Positions 42,381 through 52,580 of a stretch of DNA of 52,808 bases are shown piece after piece. The position numbers were made by a program, and so were the translations under genes. The first letter of the stretch is position 1. Every line of letters starts with the position of its first letter. This stretch comes from an uncultured Bacteroidota bacterium (GTDB lineage: Bacteria; Bacteroidota; Bacteroidia; Bacteroidales; VadinHA17): positions 1-52,808 of the forward strand of contig CALMJY010000019.1 in assembly GCA_937864815.1 (NCBI GenBank), given 5' to 3'. The notes beneath the pieces were generated by a model. That model searched no databases. It was not told where the DNA came from and saw nothing but the letters and a program-made list of their open reading frames with translations.

Positions 42381-42650
42381 ATGGCACAGAACGAATCAGA
42401 AATCAGATATTTGACACCTCCCACAGTTGAGGTAAAAAAGAAGAAATATTGCCGTTTCAAGAAAAACAGGATAAGGTATATTGATTACAAGGATCCTGAA
42501 TTTTTGAAAAAATTTCTCAATGACCAGGGTAAGATCCTTCCAAGAAGAATTACCGGTACATCACTTAAATATCAGAGGAAAGTGTCAAAAGCTGTAAAAA
42601 GAGCAAGGCATATTGCACTTCTTCCTTATGTAACTGACCTATTAAAATAA
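42381..42650 (+). CDS. rpsR: 30S ribosomal protein S18
   Basis: [50 protein letters not shown]. Confidence 0.97.
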   Translation: MAQNESEIRYLTPPTVEVKKKKYCRFKKNRIRYIDYKDPEFLKKFLNDQGKILPRRITGTSLKYQRKVSKAVKRARHIALLPYVTDLLK

Positions 42651-42662
42651 GGAGGATATACT

Positions 42663-43109
42663 ATGGAAATTATACTACTACAGGATGTTAATAAACTTGG
42701 GCAGAAGGATGACATCGTCAATGTAAAAGACGGTTATGGAAGAAATTATCTTATCCCAAGAGGGTTCGCTTTAGCTGCAACAACTTCGGCAAAAAAGATG
42801 CATGCCGAGAATTTAAGGCAGAGAGCACATAAAGAGGAGAAGATAAAAGCAGCGGCTCAGGAAATAGCTACTAAACTTGAAGGTTTTAAAATAACTGTTG
42901 GAGCAAAAACAAGTTCTTCAGGAAAGATATTCGGATCTGTAAATACCATTCAGATAGCTGAATCTCTTAAAGAGAAAGGCTTTGACATCGACCGTAAAAA
43001 CATCACACTTCCTCTTGATCAGATTAAAGAGGTTGGAAGCTATAAAGCTGTTGTTAAACTTCACAGAGATGTTAAGGTTGAAATAGAATTCGAAATAATA
43101 GGAGAATAA
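42663..43109 (+). CDS. rplI: 50S ribosomal protein L9
   Basis: MEIILLQDVNKLGQKDDIVNVKDGYGRNYLIPRGFA. Confidence 0.97.
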   Translation: MEIILLQDVNKLGQKDDIVNVKDGYGRNYLIPRGFALAATTSAKKMHAENLRQRAHKEEKIKAAAQEIATKLEGFKITVGAKTSSSGKIFGSVNTIQIAESLKEKGFDIDRKNITLPLDQIKEVGSYKAVVKLHRDVKVEIEFEIIGE

Positions 43110-43134
43110 TCTGAGGTCAACCTGTAAAATATAG

Positions 43135-43158
43135 AGGGCTCTTCCGGAGCCCTTTTTT
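43135..43158 (+). terminator. intrinsic terminator AGGGCTC-TTCCG-GAGCCCT-TTTTT
   Basis: Perfect 7-bp stem plus T-tract, 25 bp after the rplI stop. Confidence 0.85.
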
Positions 43159-43175
43159 ATTTCTGAATACTGATC

Positions 43176-45800
43176 CTAGTATTTATCATGGAAGTCTTTC
43201 TTTCTTTCATATTTAAGATCTCCAAGAACAGATGACTTGGCTCTGATTGTAAAATTCCATCCCTTCATTGAACCATTTGGAATCCAGTTTAAGACCATAA
43301 TCCAGCAGTGCAGGTCACGCCTGATCCCGATCTGGGTCATTGTAAGAGTTTTGCTTGTAAAATCATAACCACTGGTATAATCCATCATCATTTTCTTAGT
43401 AATTGTTACGCTGCCCACAAATGAAAGTGTCTGTGTAACAGTGGATTTCAGGGCAGGTTTTGAATAGTTAAGGCTGTAACTTACATTGAATGTCCATGGC
43501 ATTTCAAATTCAGAGTACCCATAAAGGTCAGTCCTGATGCCTGACATATTATCACTTTCTCCTTCCCTGCTTTCAGACATGGCCGGACCTCCAAGGGCCT
43601 GCTGGTTGCCAGTACCTGAACCGCCACCTGCTCCTTTTCCCATAATAAGCCTGTCAAGACTGAAATCAACACTGGCACCGAAACCGGTAAGCCTCATTAA
43701 TTTATTGTTTGCCTCAAGGGCAAAAGAACTAAGTGATTTACCGGTTGAATCTATTCCGTAAAGTGAAAATCCGGCCCTTCCCGATATATTAATATTTTCC
43801 ATTAATGTTGTTCGCGCAGTCATTGATATTGGCGACCATCTCATGGAATCAGCAAAAATATCATATCCTGTATTGATGCCGAAGTTGTCAATTATCTTAA
43901 CCTTTTTGGCAATACCAGTAGTATCATTTTTCTCAAATACTTTAGCCTCTACGAGGTTAACAAGCCCAAATGATAATGTCCCGCTCTTATTCGAAAGTGA
44001 TGGCGTTCCGTAAATATTTCCCTCAAATACAGAATATTCTTCAAAATTCTGACCGGAAGCATCCTTCTGAACAGTTTCGTACATATCTGAACTTAAACCG
44101 GGGATTTCAGGAATATAGCTGAATCCGACAGAGGGTTTAATTACGTGGCGTACCGCCTGCACCCGTGATTCAGGATTAAGGAAAGTATACATTCCGAATA
44201 TCTGCGGATTGAATCCGGCAGATATAGCAGGATTAACGGCCTGACCATAAAACATTCCTCTTAATGTATCCTTAACAACCTGGTTAGCTGTCGCATCCCA
44301 TGTTTTCTTAATTTTCTGAGAATACAGAACGCCTGAATAAGTTAGTGATGGTGATACATTGAAGTTTTTAAACGGACGGAGCTGGATACTGAGAGGTGCA
44401 TCGTGCTTAAAGCCATTCTGCATGCTTTCAAGACTCTCTCCTGTAAATAGCAGACTATCATATGTACTTATCCTGTTATCAAGAGATGATGAATACTGGA
44501 ACTGCAGTTCCTGATACCATTTGGTTTTTCCTGACTGACGTCCCATTTTAAGAGGATAAATCCTCGCCATATTAAAGCTAACTTTCGGCAGGTTTACATC
44601 AACAGTTTTGTTTTTTACGTTCTGACTATGGTTCATACTCGTTGAAAGATTAAACGGAGTACCTGCCCAGGACTTTGAATAGCTTACACTTGATTGCCGG
44701 GTTGTTGTAACATGGTCATTAACATTATAGCTGTTCTCCTTATCGTAACCTGCCGAACTCATATTCACACTTGCAGAAAACCTCGAACCCGGTGCAGCTT
44801 TGGGATCCTGGCTAAACATCCAGCCGAGCCTCCAGTTAGTAGCCTGCGAATAATCTTCCAGACCTTTGTGTCCTGTTATATTATTAGCGTAACTGAAACT
44901 AAGGTTACCATTATATTTATATAGCTTATTATAATTTGTAACAGCATTTGCAAGCCATGTCCCATTAGAATACACGTCTCCCTTTATACTAAGGTCCATA
45001 TAACTGCTGATACTGAAGTAATATCCCATATCCTTGAATGAGTATCCTCTCTCCCTTTCCTGTCCAAAACTTGGAAAAAGAATACCTGAAGCAGAATTTC
45101 TGGTATTGATAGGGAAATAACCGAAAGGAATTACAAGAGGAAGAGGTATGCCTTCCACAACAAGATTTCCAGGACCTGATACTATCTTTTCACCAGGATA
45201 AACTCTGGCCTTTGGCATATTTATATAAAAATGCGGAGTATCTGCATCACAGGTCGAGTATGTACTTTTGGAAATATTGGATGTACCATCTTCCAGAAGC
45301 TTTGTATAAGTGCTGTGAACAAGTCCATCGTCCTGTTTGGTAACAATATTTTTTACAAGAGCCTTTTTGGTTTTGAAATTATACGTCAGTTCATCGGCTT
45401 TAAATTCATTGCTTCCTTCCCTGAAGACAGGTGTTCCAATAAATTTACCACTTGTATCAGGTCTTCCTGCTGCGTACAGGAGATTGTTGCTCATATTGAA
45501 GATCATCGAATCGGCTTTGATCTCAATATCGCCATAATTAACAACTGCCTGATTCAGAAGGATTACCCTTTTATTCTTGATATCCCTCCTTACTGTACCA
45601 GATGCCTGGTAAGTAACTTTTTCATCTATTGCATTTGAGGAGATCTTTCTGAATCCTGGTTTCAGGCTGTCAACTATAATAGTATCAAGCTTTATGATGT
45701 TACTATCAGGAAGGACTTTCTTATCCTGACCGGCTAAGGAAAAAGAGGTGGCCAAAAACAGGCACAAAACAACGATCCGCTTTTCTTTAAAAAAATACAA
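43176..45800 (-). CDS. lptD: LPS-assembly protein LptD-like (OstA) outer-membrane protein
   Basis: GTVRRDIKNKRVILLNQAVVNYGDIEIKADSMIFN (OstA-like N-domain), IPFGYFPINTRNSASGILFPSFGQE, beta-strand-rich C-terminus. ORF-track TTG (45851) lies in a -7 box, so start placed at TTG 45800 (uncertain). Confidence 0.8.
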   Translation of the reverse strand: MYFFKEKRIVVLCLFLATSFSLAGQDKKVLPDSNIIKLDTIIVDSLKPGFRKISSNAIDEKVTYQASGTVRRDIKNKRVILLNQAVVNYGDIEIKADSMIFNMSNNLLYAAGRPDTSGKFIGTPVFREGSNEFKADELTYNFKTKKALVKNIVTKQDDGLVHSTYTKLLEDGTSNISKSTYSTCDADTPHFYINMPKARVYPGEKIVSGPGNLVVEGIPLPLVIPFGYFPINTRNSASGILFPSFGQERERGYSFKDMGYYFSISSYMDLSIKGDVYSNGTWLANAVTNYNKLYKYNGNLSFSYANNITGHKGLEDYSQATNWRLGWMFSQDPKAAPGSRFSASVNMSSAGYDKENSYNVNDHVTTTRQSSVSYSKSWAGTPFNLSTSMNHSQNVKNKTVDVNLPKVSFNMARIYPLKMGRQSGKTKWYQELQFQYSSSLDNRISTYDSLLFTGESLESMQNGFKHDAPLSIQLRPFKNFNVSPSLTYSGVLYSQKIKKTWDATANQVVKDTLRGMFYGQAVNPAISAGFNPQIFGMYTFLNPESRVQAVRHVIKPSVGFSYIPEIPGLSSDMYETVQKDASGQNFEEYSVFEGNIYGTPSLSNKSGTLSFGLVNLVEAKVFEKNDTTGIAKKVKIIDNFGINTGYDIFADSMRWSPISMTARTTLMENINISGRAGFSLYGIDSTGKSLSSFALEANNKLMRLTGFGASVDFSLDRLIMGKGAGGGSGTGNQQALGGPAMSESREGESDNMSGIRTDLYGYSEFEMPWTFNVSYSLNYSKPALKSTVTQTLSFVGSVTITKKMMMDYTSGYDFTSKTLTMTQIGIRRDLHCWIMVLNWIPNGSMKGWNFTIRAKSSVLGDLKYERKKDFHDKY

Positions 45801-45848
45801 CTTAAATACTATTTTTGTATAGTTTTTGTGTTTACTGTTAAGCCAGCG

Positions 45849-45856
45849 CAAAACTA
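45849..45856 (-). promoter_or_regulatory. putative -7 box TAGTTTTG for lptD-like gene
   Basis: CAAAACTA on + strand. Confidence 0.4.
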
Positions 45857-45875
45857 ATAAAAAACCGCAACTTAA

Positions 45876-47033
45876 ATGACACTGGTTATTAAAAACGGGA
45901 AACTCCGCCGCAATTATATATATACTATTAAAATTATCCTGACCGCTTCATTTCTCCTGTTGCTATTTGACTCAACTGCAACAGATAGTCCTGATAAAAA
46001 ATGGGTAATAGTAATTGACGCCGGACACGGAGGAAAAGATCCGGGTGCACTTGGTTCATTCAGCAGGGAAAAAGATATTACTCTGGCAGTAGCACTTAAG
46101 ACCGGTGAATATATTGAGAAGAATCTTAAAAATGTCAGTGTAATATATACAAGAAAAACCGATACCTTTGTTGATCTTAAAGACAGGGCTAACTTAGCCA
46201 ACAAAAACAAAGCTGACCTGTTTATCTCAATCCATGCTAACTGGGCACCTACAAAAAAAATAATCGGAGCGGAAACTTTCATAATGGGGCATGCAAAAGA
46301 TGATGCAAACCTGCAGGTTGCTATGAAAGAAAATTCTGTCATACTTCTCGAAAGTGATTACTCTACAAAGTATGAGGATTTTGATCCAAATTCACCTGAA
46401 TCATATGTGATGTTCACTCTTATGCAGAACATATATCAGGATCAAAGTACTTTGCTGGCTTCCAAAATTCAATCTCAATACAAGGAAAGGCTAAGCAGGT
46501 CAGACAGGGGTGTCAAACAGGCTGGATTCTGGGTACTGTATATGACTACAATGCCATCCGTACTCACAGAACTTGGTTTTATCACCCACTCTTCTGAGGA
46601 AAAATATCTTAACTCAAAAGAAGGACAGGACTATCTTGCCTCGGCTATTTTCAGGGCTTGCAGGGAGTACATCAGTGAAACAGAAAGCAGAAGCGGTATA
46701 TCAGCTGTCAAGAAAACTGATGAGCCGGTTGAAAAAGAGTCTTCAGCTTTCAGGCAGTCAGCTGAGAGTTTACTCTTTATGGTTCAGGTCGGAACCTCCT
46801 CGGTAAGAACTGATATTAAACCAGAAAATTTCAAAGGACTAAAAGACATTACAGAAATAACTGAAAATCAAAGATATAAATATGCATCAGGAAGCTTTAA
46901 GGAGTATGAGGAAGCTGTTAATCACAGAAAAAAAATCATTGAAAAGTATCCGGATGCATTTGTAATAGCAGTTGAAGGGAACAAAACAGTACCTTTGCAG
47001 CAGGCTATCGAAAATAAGAAGAAGAAATTTTAA
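45876..47033 (+). CDS. N-acetylmuramoyl-L-alanine amidase
   Basis: VIDAGHGGKDPGALG, LFISIHANWAP, VLTELGFITHSSEEKYL; C-terminal SPOR-like region. Confidence 0.92.
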   Translation: MTLVIKNGKLRRNYIYTIKIILTASFLLLLFDSTATDSPDKKWVIVIDAGHGGKDPGALGSFSREKDITLAVALKTGEYIEKNLKNVSVIYTRKTDTFVDLKDRANLANKNKADLFISIHANWAPTKKIIGAETFIMGHAKDDANLQVAMKENSVILLESDYSTKYEDFDPNSPESYVMFTLMQNIYQDQSTLLASKIQSQYKERLSRSDRGVKQAGFWVLYMTTMPSVLTELGFITHSSEEKYLNSKEGQDYLASAIFRACREYISETESRSGISAVKKTDEPVEKESSAFRQSAESLLFMVQVGTSSVRTDIKPENFKGLKDITEITENQRYKYASGSFKEYEEAVNHRKKIIEKYPDAFVIAVEGNKTVPLQQAIENKKKKF

Positions 47034-47044
47034 ACCAACACCCG

Positions 47045-47989
47045 ATGAAGAAAATTTCGAATGAAGTTAAAGTGGGCGCAACCGCGATACTGACTTTGAT
47101 TGTATTTATATGGCTATATAATTTTCTTAAAGGCAAGGATTTCTTTCAGAATGTGGCATACTATTATACTATATATGACAAGGTGGGAGGATTATCTGAA
47201 TCAAATCCTGTTGAAATCAACGGATACAAGGTAGGAGTTGTTCAGTCAATTGAATTTCTTGATGAGACAAGTGGTAAGCTAATGGTATCACTATCAGTTG
47301 GACGGGATTTTAAACTGCCAAAAAATACTGTTGCAGAAATTACCCAGATCTCACCACTTGGAGGTATGAAAGTTCAGTTTGTTTATGGAGAAGGTCCAGG
47401 ATTTTATGAGGAGGGAGATACACTTCCCGGCCGGTTGGCTCCTTCAATTTTTGATATGATTGATAATGAAATACTGCCTCTCAAAGACAAGATAGCAGGA
47501 CTTATAGTATCACTTGATTCTGTGGTCATATCACTTGATGACCTGATGGATGAAGAATTCAAATCTGATCTCAGCGGTACAATTGATAATCTGAATAATA
47601 CAACCGGAAGTCTTGAAAGAATAGTTGGATCAAAAGAAACGGAACTGAAAAACAGCATTCAGAATCTTAACAGATTTTCAGGTATGCTTGCAGAAAACTC
47701 TGATGAGATGGCAAATACTCTTACCAATCTCAGCAATATCTCGGACACCCTTGCAGCTGCAGATATTTATGGCACTATACAAAATCTCAAATCAAGTCTT
47801 GAAAAGACATCTGCTGTACTGGAAAATATGAATAACGGAAAGGGAACTGCCGGACAACTTATGACAAATGATACTCTTTATACAAATCTTTCCAGAAGTC
47901 TTGAGAGCCTTAACCTCCTTCTTGAAGATATGAAAGCAAATCCGAAGAGGTATGTTCACTTTTCTATCTTTGGAAAAAAACAGAAATAA
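47045..47989 (+). CDS. MCE/MlaD family lipid-transport substrate-binding protein
   Basis: N-terminal TM then YDKVGGLSESNPVEINGYKVGVVQSIEFL, MCE domain; coiled C-terminus. Confidence 0.9.
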   Translation: MKKISNEVKVGATAILTLIVFIWLYNFLKGKDFFQNVAYYYTIYDKVGGLSESNPVEINGYKVGVVQSIEFLDETSGKLMVSLSVGRDFKLPKNTVAEITQISPLGGMKVQFVYGEGPGFYEEGDTLPGRLAPSIFDMIDNEILPLKDKIAGLIVSLDSVVISLDDLMDEEFKSDLSGTIDNLNNTTGSLERIVGSKETELKNSIQNLNRFSGMLAENSDEMANTLTNLSNISDTLAAADIYGTIQNLKSSLEKTSAVLENMNNGKGTAGQLMTNDTLYTNLSRSLESLNLLLEDMKANPKRYVHFSIFGKKQK

Positions 47990-48339
47990 CAAAAATGATT
48001 TTTAGTAAAATTCAGATAATCTTAACATTAAAAATCAAGTCTGAATTAATGTCAAAATAATCCTCATTTTAAACCTGTAATGTCATTTTTTGATCAACAT
48101 TTCATAATGAATTGTGTTACACACACAAACCAAATTATGTTTTTATATATATCTGATAATCAATATATTAAAAAATATAAAAAAAAAATTTTACATAAGT
48201 TGCTGATCATTAAAAACATATAATATTTTTATAAAAGTCAAGCAAAAAAAATTTTTTTTATTAGAATTTTTTTTACAAATATTGTACATGAATCAGCACG
48301 ATTGGGATCAGTTAATTTTTTTTTAAAACAACAACCTAA

Positions 48340-49770
48340 ATGAACAAATCTCACCTTGACGTTTGGAATAACTGTCTGCAAATAATTAAAGATATTATTC
48401 CATCCATCAGTTATAAAACATGGTTTGAACCCATAGTTCCATTGAAGATTGAGAATAATATCCTTACAATACAGGTTCCTAGTCCTTTTTTCTACGAATA
48501 TCTCGAGGAACAATACATAGAGATACTCAGGAAAACACTCAGACGTGAGATTGGTGCTGATGCCAAACTTGAGTACAATGTTGTCATGGAAAATGCTAAT
48601 TATTCAAATGGCAAACCCTATACAGTCAGGTACCCCTCTAGAAATAAAACTGAACTTAATAATAAACCTGTCCAGGTTCCATTCGATATCACCCAACCCT
48701 CAATAAGAAACCCGTTTGTAATACCAGGAATTAAAAAAGTCCACTTTGATCCCAAGCTGAATCCCGATTATAATTTTAACAATTATGTTGAGGGTGAATG
48801 CAACAGGCTGGCCAGATCGGCCGGAATTGCAGTAGGTAATAATCCGGGAGGAACCGCATTCAATCCGCTTATGATATATGGGGATTCAGGGCTGGGAAAA
48901 ACTCATCTTGCCCAGGCAATAGGTATTCTTGTAAAAGAAAAACATCCTGACAAAACTGTACTTTATGTAAATGCCAATAAATTCCAGACTCAGTTTGTAG
49001 AATCTGTAAGAAACAATAATAAAAATGATTTCCTCCATTTTTATCAGATGATTGATGTTCTGATACTGGATGATGTTCATGAGTTTGCAGGGAAGGAAAA
49101 GACACAGGATACCTTCTTCCATATCTTCAATCATCTCCACCAGTCAGGTAAACAGTTGATCCTTACAAGCGACAGGCCACCTGTTGAATTACAGGGTATG
49201 GAGCAAAGGCTTCTTTCAAGATTCAAATGGGGCCTTCAGGCAGATCTGCAACGTCCTGACTATGAGACACGGCTTGCTATTCTGAAAAAGAAAGCCTATA
49301 ACGATGGTATTGAGCTACCTGAAGATATTTTCGAATTCCTTGCAATAAATATATCCAATAACATCAGGGAACTGGAGGCAGTACTTATTTCCCTATATGC
49401 TCAATCAACCCTGAACAGGAAAGAGATAACTCTTGATCTTGCAAGGATGATGGTAGAAAAACTGATAAGCACATCAAGAAGGGAAATCACAATTGAGTAT
49501 ATTCAGAAAATTGTCTGCGATTACTATAAGATCCCAATCGAACTTATTCAGGGAAAAACCAGGAAGAGAGAGATTGTTCAGGCCAGACAGGTATCAATGT
49601 TTTTTTCAAAAAGTCTTACAAAAGCCTCCCTCGCAAGCATTGGATCACATATTGGAGGCAAGGACCATGCAACAGTGCTGCATGCCTGTAAAACAGTTAA
49701 TAATCTTATAGATACCGATAAACATTTCAGGAACCAGATTACCGAAATAGAAAAGAAACTGAAAGTGTAA
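48340..49770 (+). CDS. dnaA: chromosomal replication initiator protein DnaA
   Basis: NPLMIYGDSGLGKTHLAQAIG, DVLILDDVHEFAGKEKTQDTFFHIFN, SRFKWGLQADLQRPDYETR, GGKDHATVLHA. Confidence 0.97.
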   Translation: MNKSHLDVWNNCLQIIKDIIPSISYKTWFEPIVPLKIENNILTIQVPSPFFYEYLEEQYIEILRKTLRREIGADAKLEYNVVMENANYSNGKPYTVRYPSRNKTELNNKPVQVPFDITQPSIRNPFVIPGIKKVHFDPKLNPDYNFNNYVEGECNRLARSAGIAVGNNPGGTAFNPLMIYGDSGLGKTHLAQAIGILVKEKHPDKTVLYVNANKFQTQFVESVRNNNKNDFLHFYQMIDVLILDDVHEFAGKEKTQDTFFHIFNHLHQSGKQLILTSDRPPVELQGMEQRLLSRFKWGLQADLQRPDYETRLAILKKKAYNDGIELPEDIFEFLAINISNNIRELEAVLISLYAQSTLNRKEITLDLARMMVEKLISTSRREITIEYIQKIVCDYYKIPIELIQGKTRKREIVQARQVSMFFSKSLTKASLASIGSHIGGKDHATVLHACKTVNNLIDTDKHFRNQITEIEKKLKV

Positions 49771-49772
49771 GA

Positions 49773-49800
49773 AAGGCTGAAGGCTTAAGGCTTAAGGCTG
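49773..49800. repeat. tandem heptamer repeat AAGGCT(G/T) x4
   Basis: AAGGCTG AAGGCTT AAGGCTT AAGGCTG; overlaps the 3' end of the SUMF1-domain CDS. Confidence 0.85.
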
Positions 49801-52580
49801 AGATCCCTAACGCACCTGAAGCCCACTGTGGAACTTCTGTCAAAACCAGGTGAAACAAGCAGCAATATCTGTGTTTTATCGAGCGACTGTGGTCCACCCT
49901 GAAGGTACCACCAGCTTGAGTCGGGTTTATAATAGCTACCTCCTCTTATAATTCCAAAGTAGCTGGTACCATTGAAATATATATCGTTTGTCATTTGCCA
50001 GACATTGCCAACAAGATCCATCACACCATAAGGGCTCTGACCCTTCGGAAAAGCATCAACAGGAGTTTGTCTGTCAAAAGAATTGTTACAGTATGTTGCA
50101 TGAAAATCATTGCCCCATGGCCAGATACGATTATCATTCCCCTGGGCTGCAAGCTGCCATTCAGCCTGAGTCGGAAGTCGTTTACCGGCCCATTTTGCAT
50201 AGGCTTTCATATCCTCCAGGCTTAAGTTAACAACAGGATATTTCTCCTGTCCCTGTCTGAACCTGCCTGATTTCCAGTGTCTGAGATATCCAGAAGTATC
50301 AGACGGATAATAACCAGACATAGTTATGAACTCAAAATATTGTGAATTGGTAACGGGATATCTGTCGATTAAAAAACTATCAACAGTGACAGAAACTCCT
50401 GAAATCTCAGGATAAGGAATAAACTCATCTCCGGGCTTTAGATTAAGCGATACTTTTGACTTGGGAACCAATACCATTTCATCAGATATGGCAGTTATTG
50501 CCAGAGTTGGAACAACCTTGCTGACAATCCATGGTTTACCACCGGCTATCCTTAAAACATTCTCATCTTTCAGGACTTTATTTTCAATAACCTGGATTAC
50601 CAGCTTCCCTTCATAATACCCGAATAGATTCCTGATAGATATTGATGTATCACAGGGTAATGTTAATTCAACATTTTTACAATCATATGCCGGATTTCCT
50701 TTCCATATCAAAAGGCTGCCTGAAATACTGCATCTGATTTTAAGTGAATCCCCGATAATTATTGAATTCAAAAGAGCCGGGAAACCTGCTATACAATCAA
50801 CAGATCCTTCCCTGCGGCTTCCCGAGAAGGAAGGGTCCCAGCCTTCAGCACTAACCGGCAGATATTTGATGCCATTTTCAATCTGAGGTACTACAGGTTC
50901 ATGATTCCAGAGTGAAACATAATGTAATGAATCATTATCTTCTGCCTGAAAAATCCTCTCCCTGATACCATTGGAATTCATGTTAAGGATGGTGTAAACA
51001 ACTTTTCCACCAGCTTTCCAACGGTTTACATATATATTGTCGACTTTTGACGGAATCAGAGGTGTCCAGTACTGGTCCAGGAAGGTATCATTGTTCTGTC
51101 GCAGGATGAGTGTTGTTCGGGACAGAAAAGAAAGATCCCGTTCAAAAGACTCTCCTCTCCCACCCGGACGGAACATATTCAACTCAGTTCCATATCCATT
51201 AAAAAAAGCTACAGCAATTTCACGGTGAAGAATATCTTCTCCCACGTCGCAAACCCTGAATATGGAAAAATCAGGTTTAATAAGTTTATTAAGGTTTAAT
51301 TCAGGACTCAGGAACAGGGCATTATGGACTCTGCCCGAAATAATTCCCTGCATATCCCGTGGAATTGCCATACCTTCAGAATACATAATCACCCCTTTCT
51401 TAACGCTGTCAACTGCTTCCTGAAGCTCGGGTCCGGAATTGCCCCTTGTATCGAGCACCACTCCATCAGCTTCAGTCTGGGCAACAAGTCTTGACATTCC
51501 CTGGTAATGCTCTTCCTTCCGCGTACTATTGTCCCATGGATTATATGAAATGAAAAATTTTGTACCAGTCATCTGTGACATCCTGACAAAACTTCTGAGC
51601 TGATCTGTTCCCCCGGGCAGGTCATTATAAAGATCCCACTGATTTCTCTGATCGAGTCCAAGCCGTGGCCATGTGGGCCAGATCCCGAATACGTCAAGAT
51701 TACCAAACATGGTTTTATATTTCTTTAGGAACTCTGCGTAAGTATATTTTCCTGAAAACCGGTCATAAAATTCCCTGTCCCAGGCCATCTGAAGAACTAT
51801 AAGATAACTCTCTCTTATCCATGATAGATCGGCTCTCTCAAACAGTGAATTATCAAATTTATCAACATCATAAATATACCTGTCGCGGAATATCTTACGC
51901 AATCCATTCTGCCATTCACCGGTAAAGAGTTCTGTATACATCTTATAATGAACGCTGGCACCAGGCGGAAGAATTGTTTCATATCTTTTTTTCTGTCCAC
52001 CATCAATGTCTTGCCTCCTTGTAACCGAGCATACAGAATAAGTTTTTCCGCATCTGAATGAAGTATATCCCATTTCCCAGGCATTATCAGGCAGAATTAC
52101 TCTGACTGGTTTGCAACCCGGACGAAACAGCCATGCCCTAGCAAGATCTGCCGGTCCTTTTCCGGTTATTTGAACTGAAGATGAATCCTCTCCAAATGGA
52201 ACCAGGTTGCTGATGGTAATTGTATCCTTCCCTATATTTCTGAAATTCAGATCCCCTTTCCATGTTACACCTGAAGAATCAGATACAATGAAACTTGTCT
52301 GAAGAATATCATCATATATTTGAGAATACTTATTTCCGGTTTTTACAACTTTTGTTGCTGTCGATTTTCTTTTCTCATTATTTAAGAGGAAACTGTACAA
52401 AGGACGATCATTATTAATAATCACTGTGGTCGAGTCAGTCATTAACAAAGAATCAATCCGAAGTCCATTTTCATAAGATAAATGAACATCTTCAATATCC
52501 TGTGACATGGAAACTGAACGAAAGAAGGACAGAATACTAAAAATGAATACTGAAACCCTTAATCCCCCTGAACTATGCAT
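49785..52580 (-). CDS. secreted glycosidase-like protein with C-terminal SUMF1/FGE-like domain
   Basis: C-terminal SUMF1-like motifs (YPVTNSQYFEFITMSGY, GKRLPTQAEWQLAAQG, WPWGNDFHATYCNNS, GVMDLVGNVWQMTND, IIRGGSYYKP, VGFRCVRD); N-terminal WPTWPRLGLDQRNQW...DGVVLDTRGNSG...MYSEGMA TIM-barrel-like. ATG 52580 preferred over TTG 52622. Confidence 0.75.
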   Translation of the reverse strand: MHSSGGLRVSVFIFSILSFFRSVSMSQDIEDVHLSYENGLRIDSLLMTDSTTVIINNDRPLYSFLLNNEKRKSTATKVVKTGNKYSQIYDDILQTSFIVSDSSGVTWKGDLNFRNIGKDTITISNLVPFGEDSSSVQITGKGPADLARAWLFRPGCKPVRVILPDNAWEMGYTSFRCGKTYSVCSVTRRQDIDGGQKKRYETILPPGASVHYKMYTELFTGEWQNGLRKIFRDRYIYDVDKFDNSLFERADLSWIRESYLIVLQMAWDREFYDRFSGKYTYAEFLKKYKTMFGNLDVFGIWPTWPRLGLDQRNQWDLYNDLPGGTDQLRSFVRMSQMTGTKFFISYNPWDNSTRKEEHYQGMSRLVAQTEADGVVLDTRGNSGPELQEAVDSVKKGVIMYSEGMAIPRDMQGIISGRVHNALFLSPELNLNKLIKPDFSIFRVCDVGEDILHREIAVAFFNGYGTELNMFRPGGRGESFERDLSFLSRTTLILRQNNDTFLDQYWTPLIPSKVDNIYVNRWKAGGKVVYTILNMNSNGIRERIFQAEDNDSLHYVSLWNHEPVVPQIENGIKYLPVSAEGWDPSFSGSRREGSVDCIAGFPALLNSIIIGDSLKIRCSISGSLLIWKGNPAYDCKNVELTLPCDTSISIRNLFGYYEGKLVIQVIENKVLKDENVLRIAGGKPWIVSKVVPTLAITAISDEMVLVPKSKVSLNLKPGDEFIPYPEISGVSVTVDSFLIDRYPVTNSQYFEFITMSGYYPSDTSGYLRHWKSGRFRQGQEKYPVVNLSLEDMKAYAKWAGKRLPTQAEWQLAAQGNDNRIWPWGNDFHATYCNNSFDRQTPVDAFPKGQSPYGVMDLVGNVWQMTNDIYFNGTSYFGIIRGGSYYKPDSSWWYLQGGPQSLDKTQILLLVSPGFDRSSTVGFRCVRDLSLKP

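Noticed and set aside
45914-46342. 142-aa antisense ORF opposite the amidase gene
   Set aside because: Antisense to conserved amidase motifs; composition typical of a reverse-strand shadow ORF
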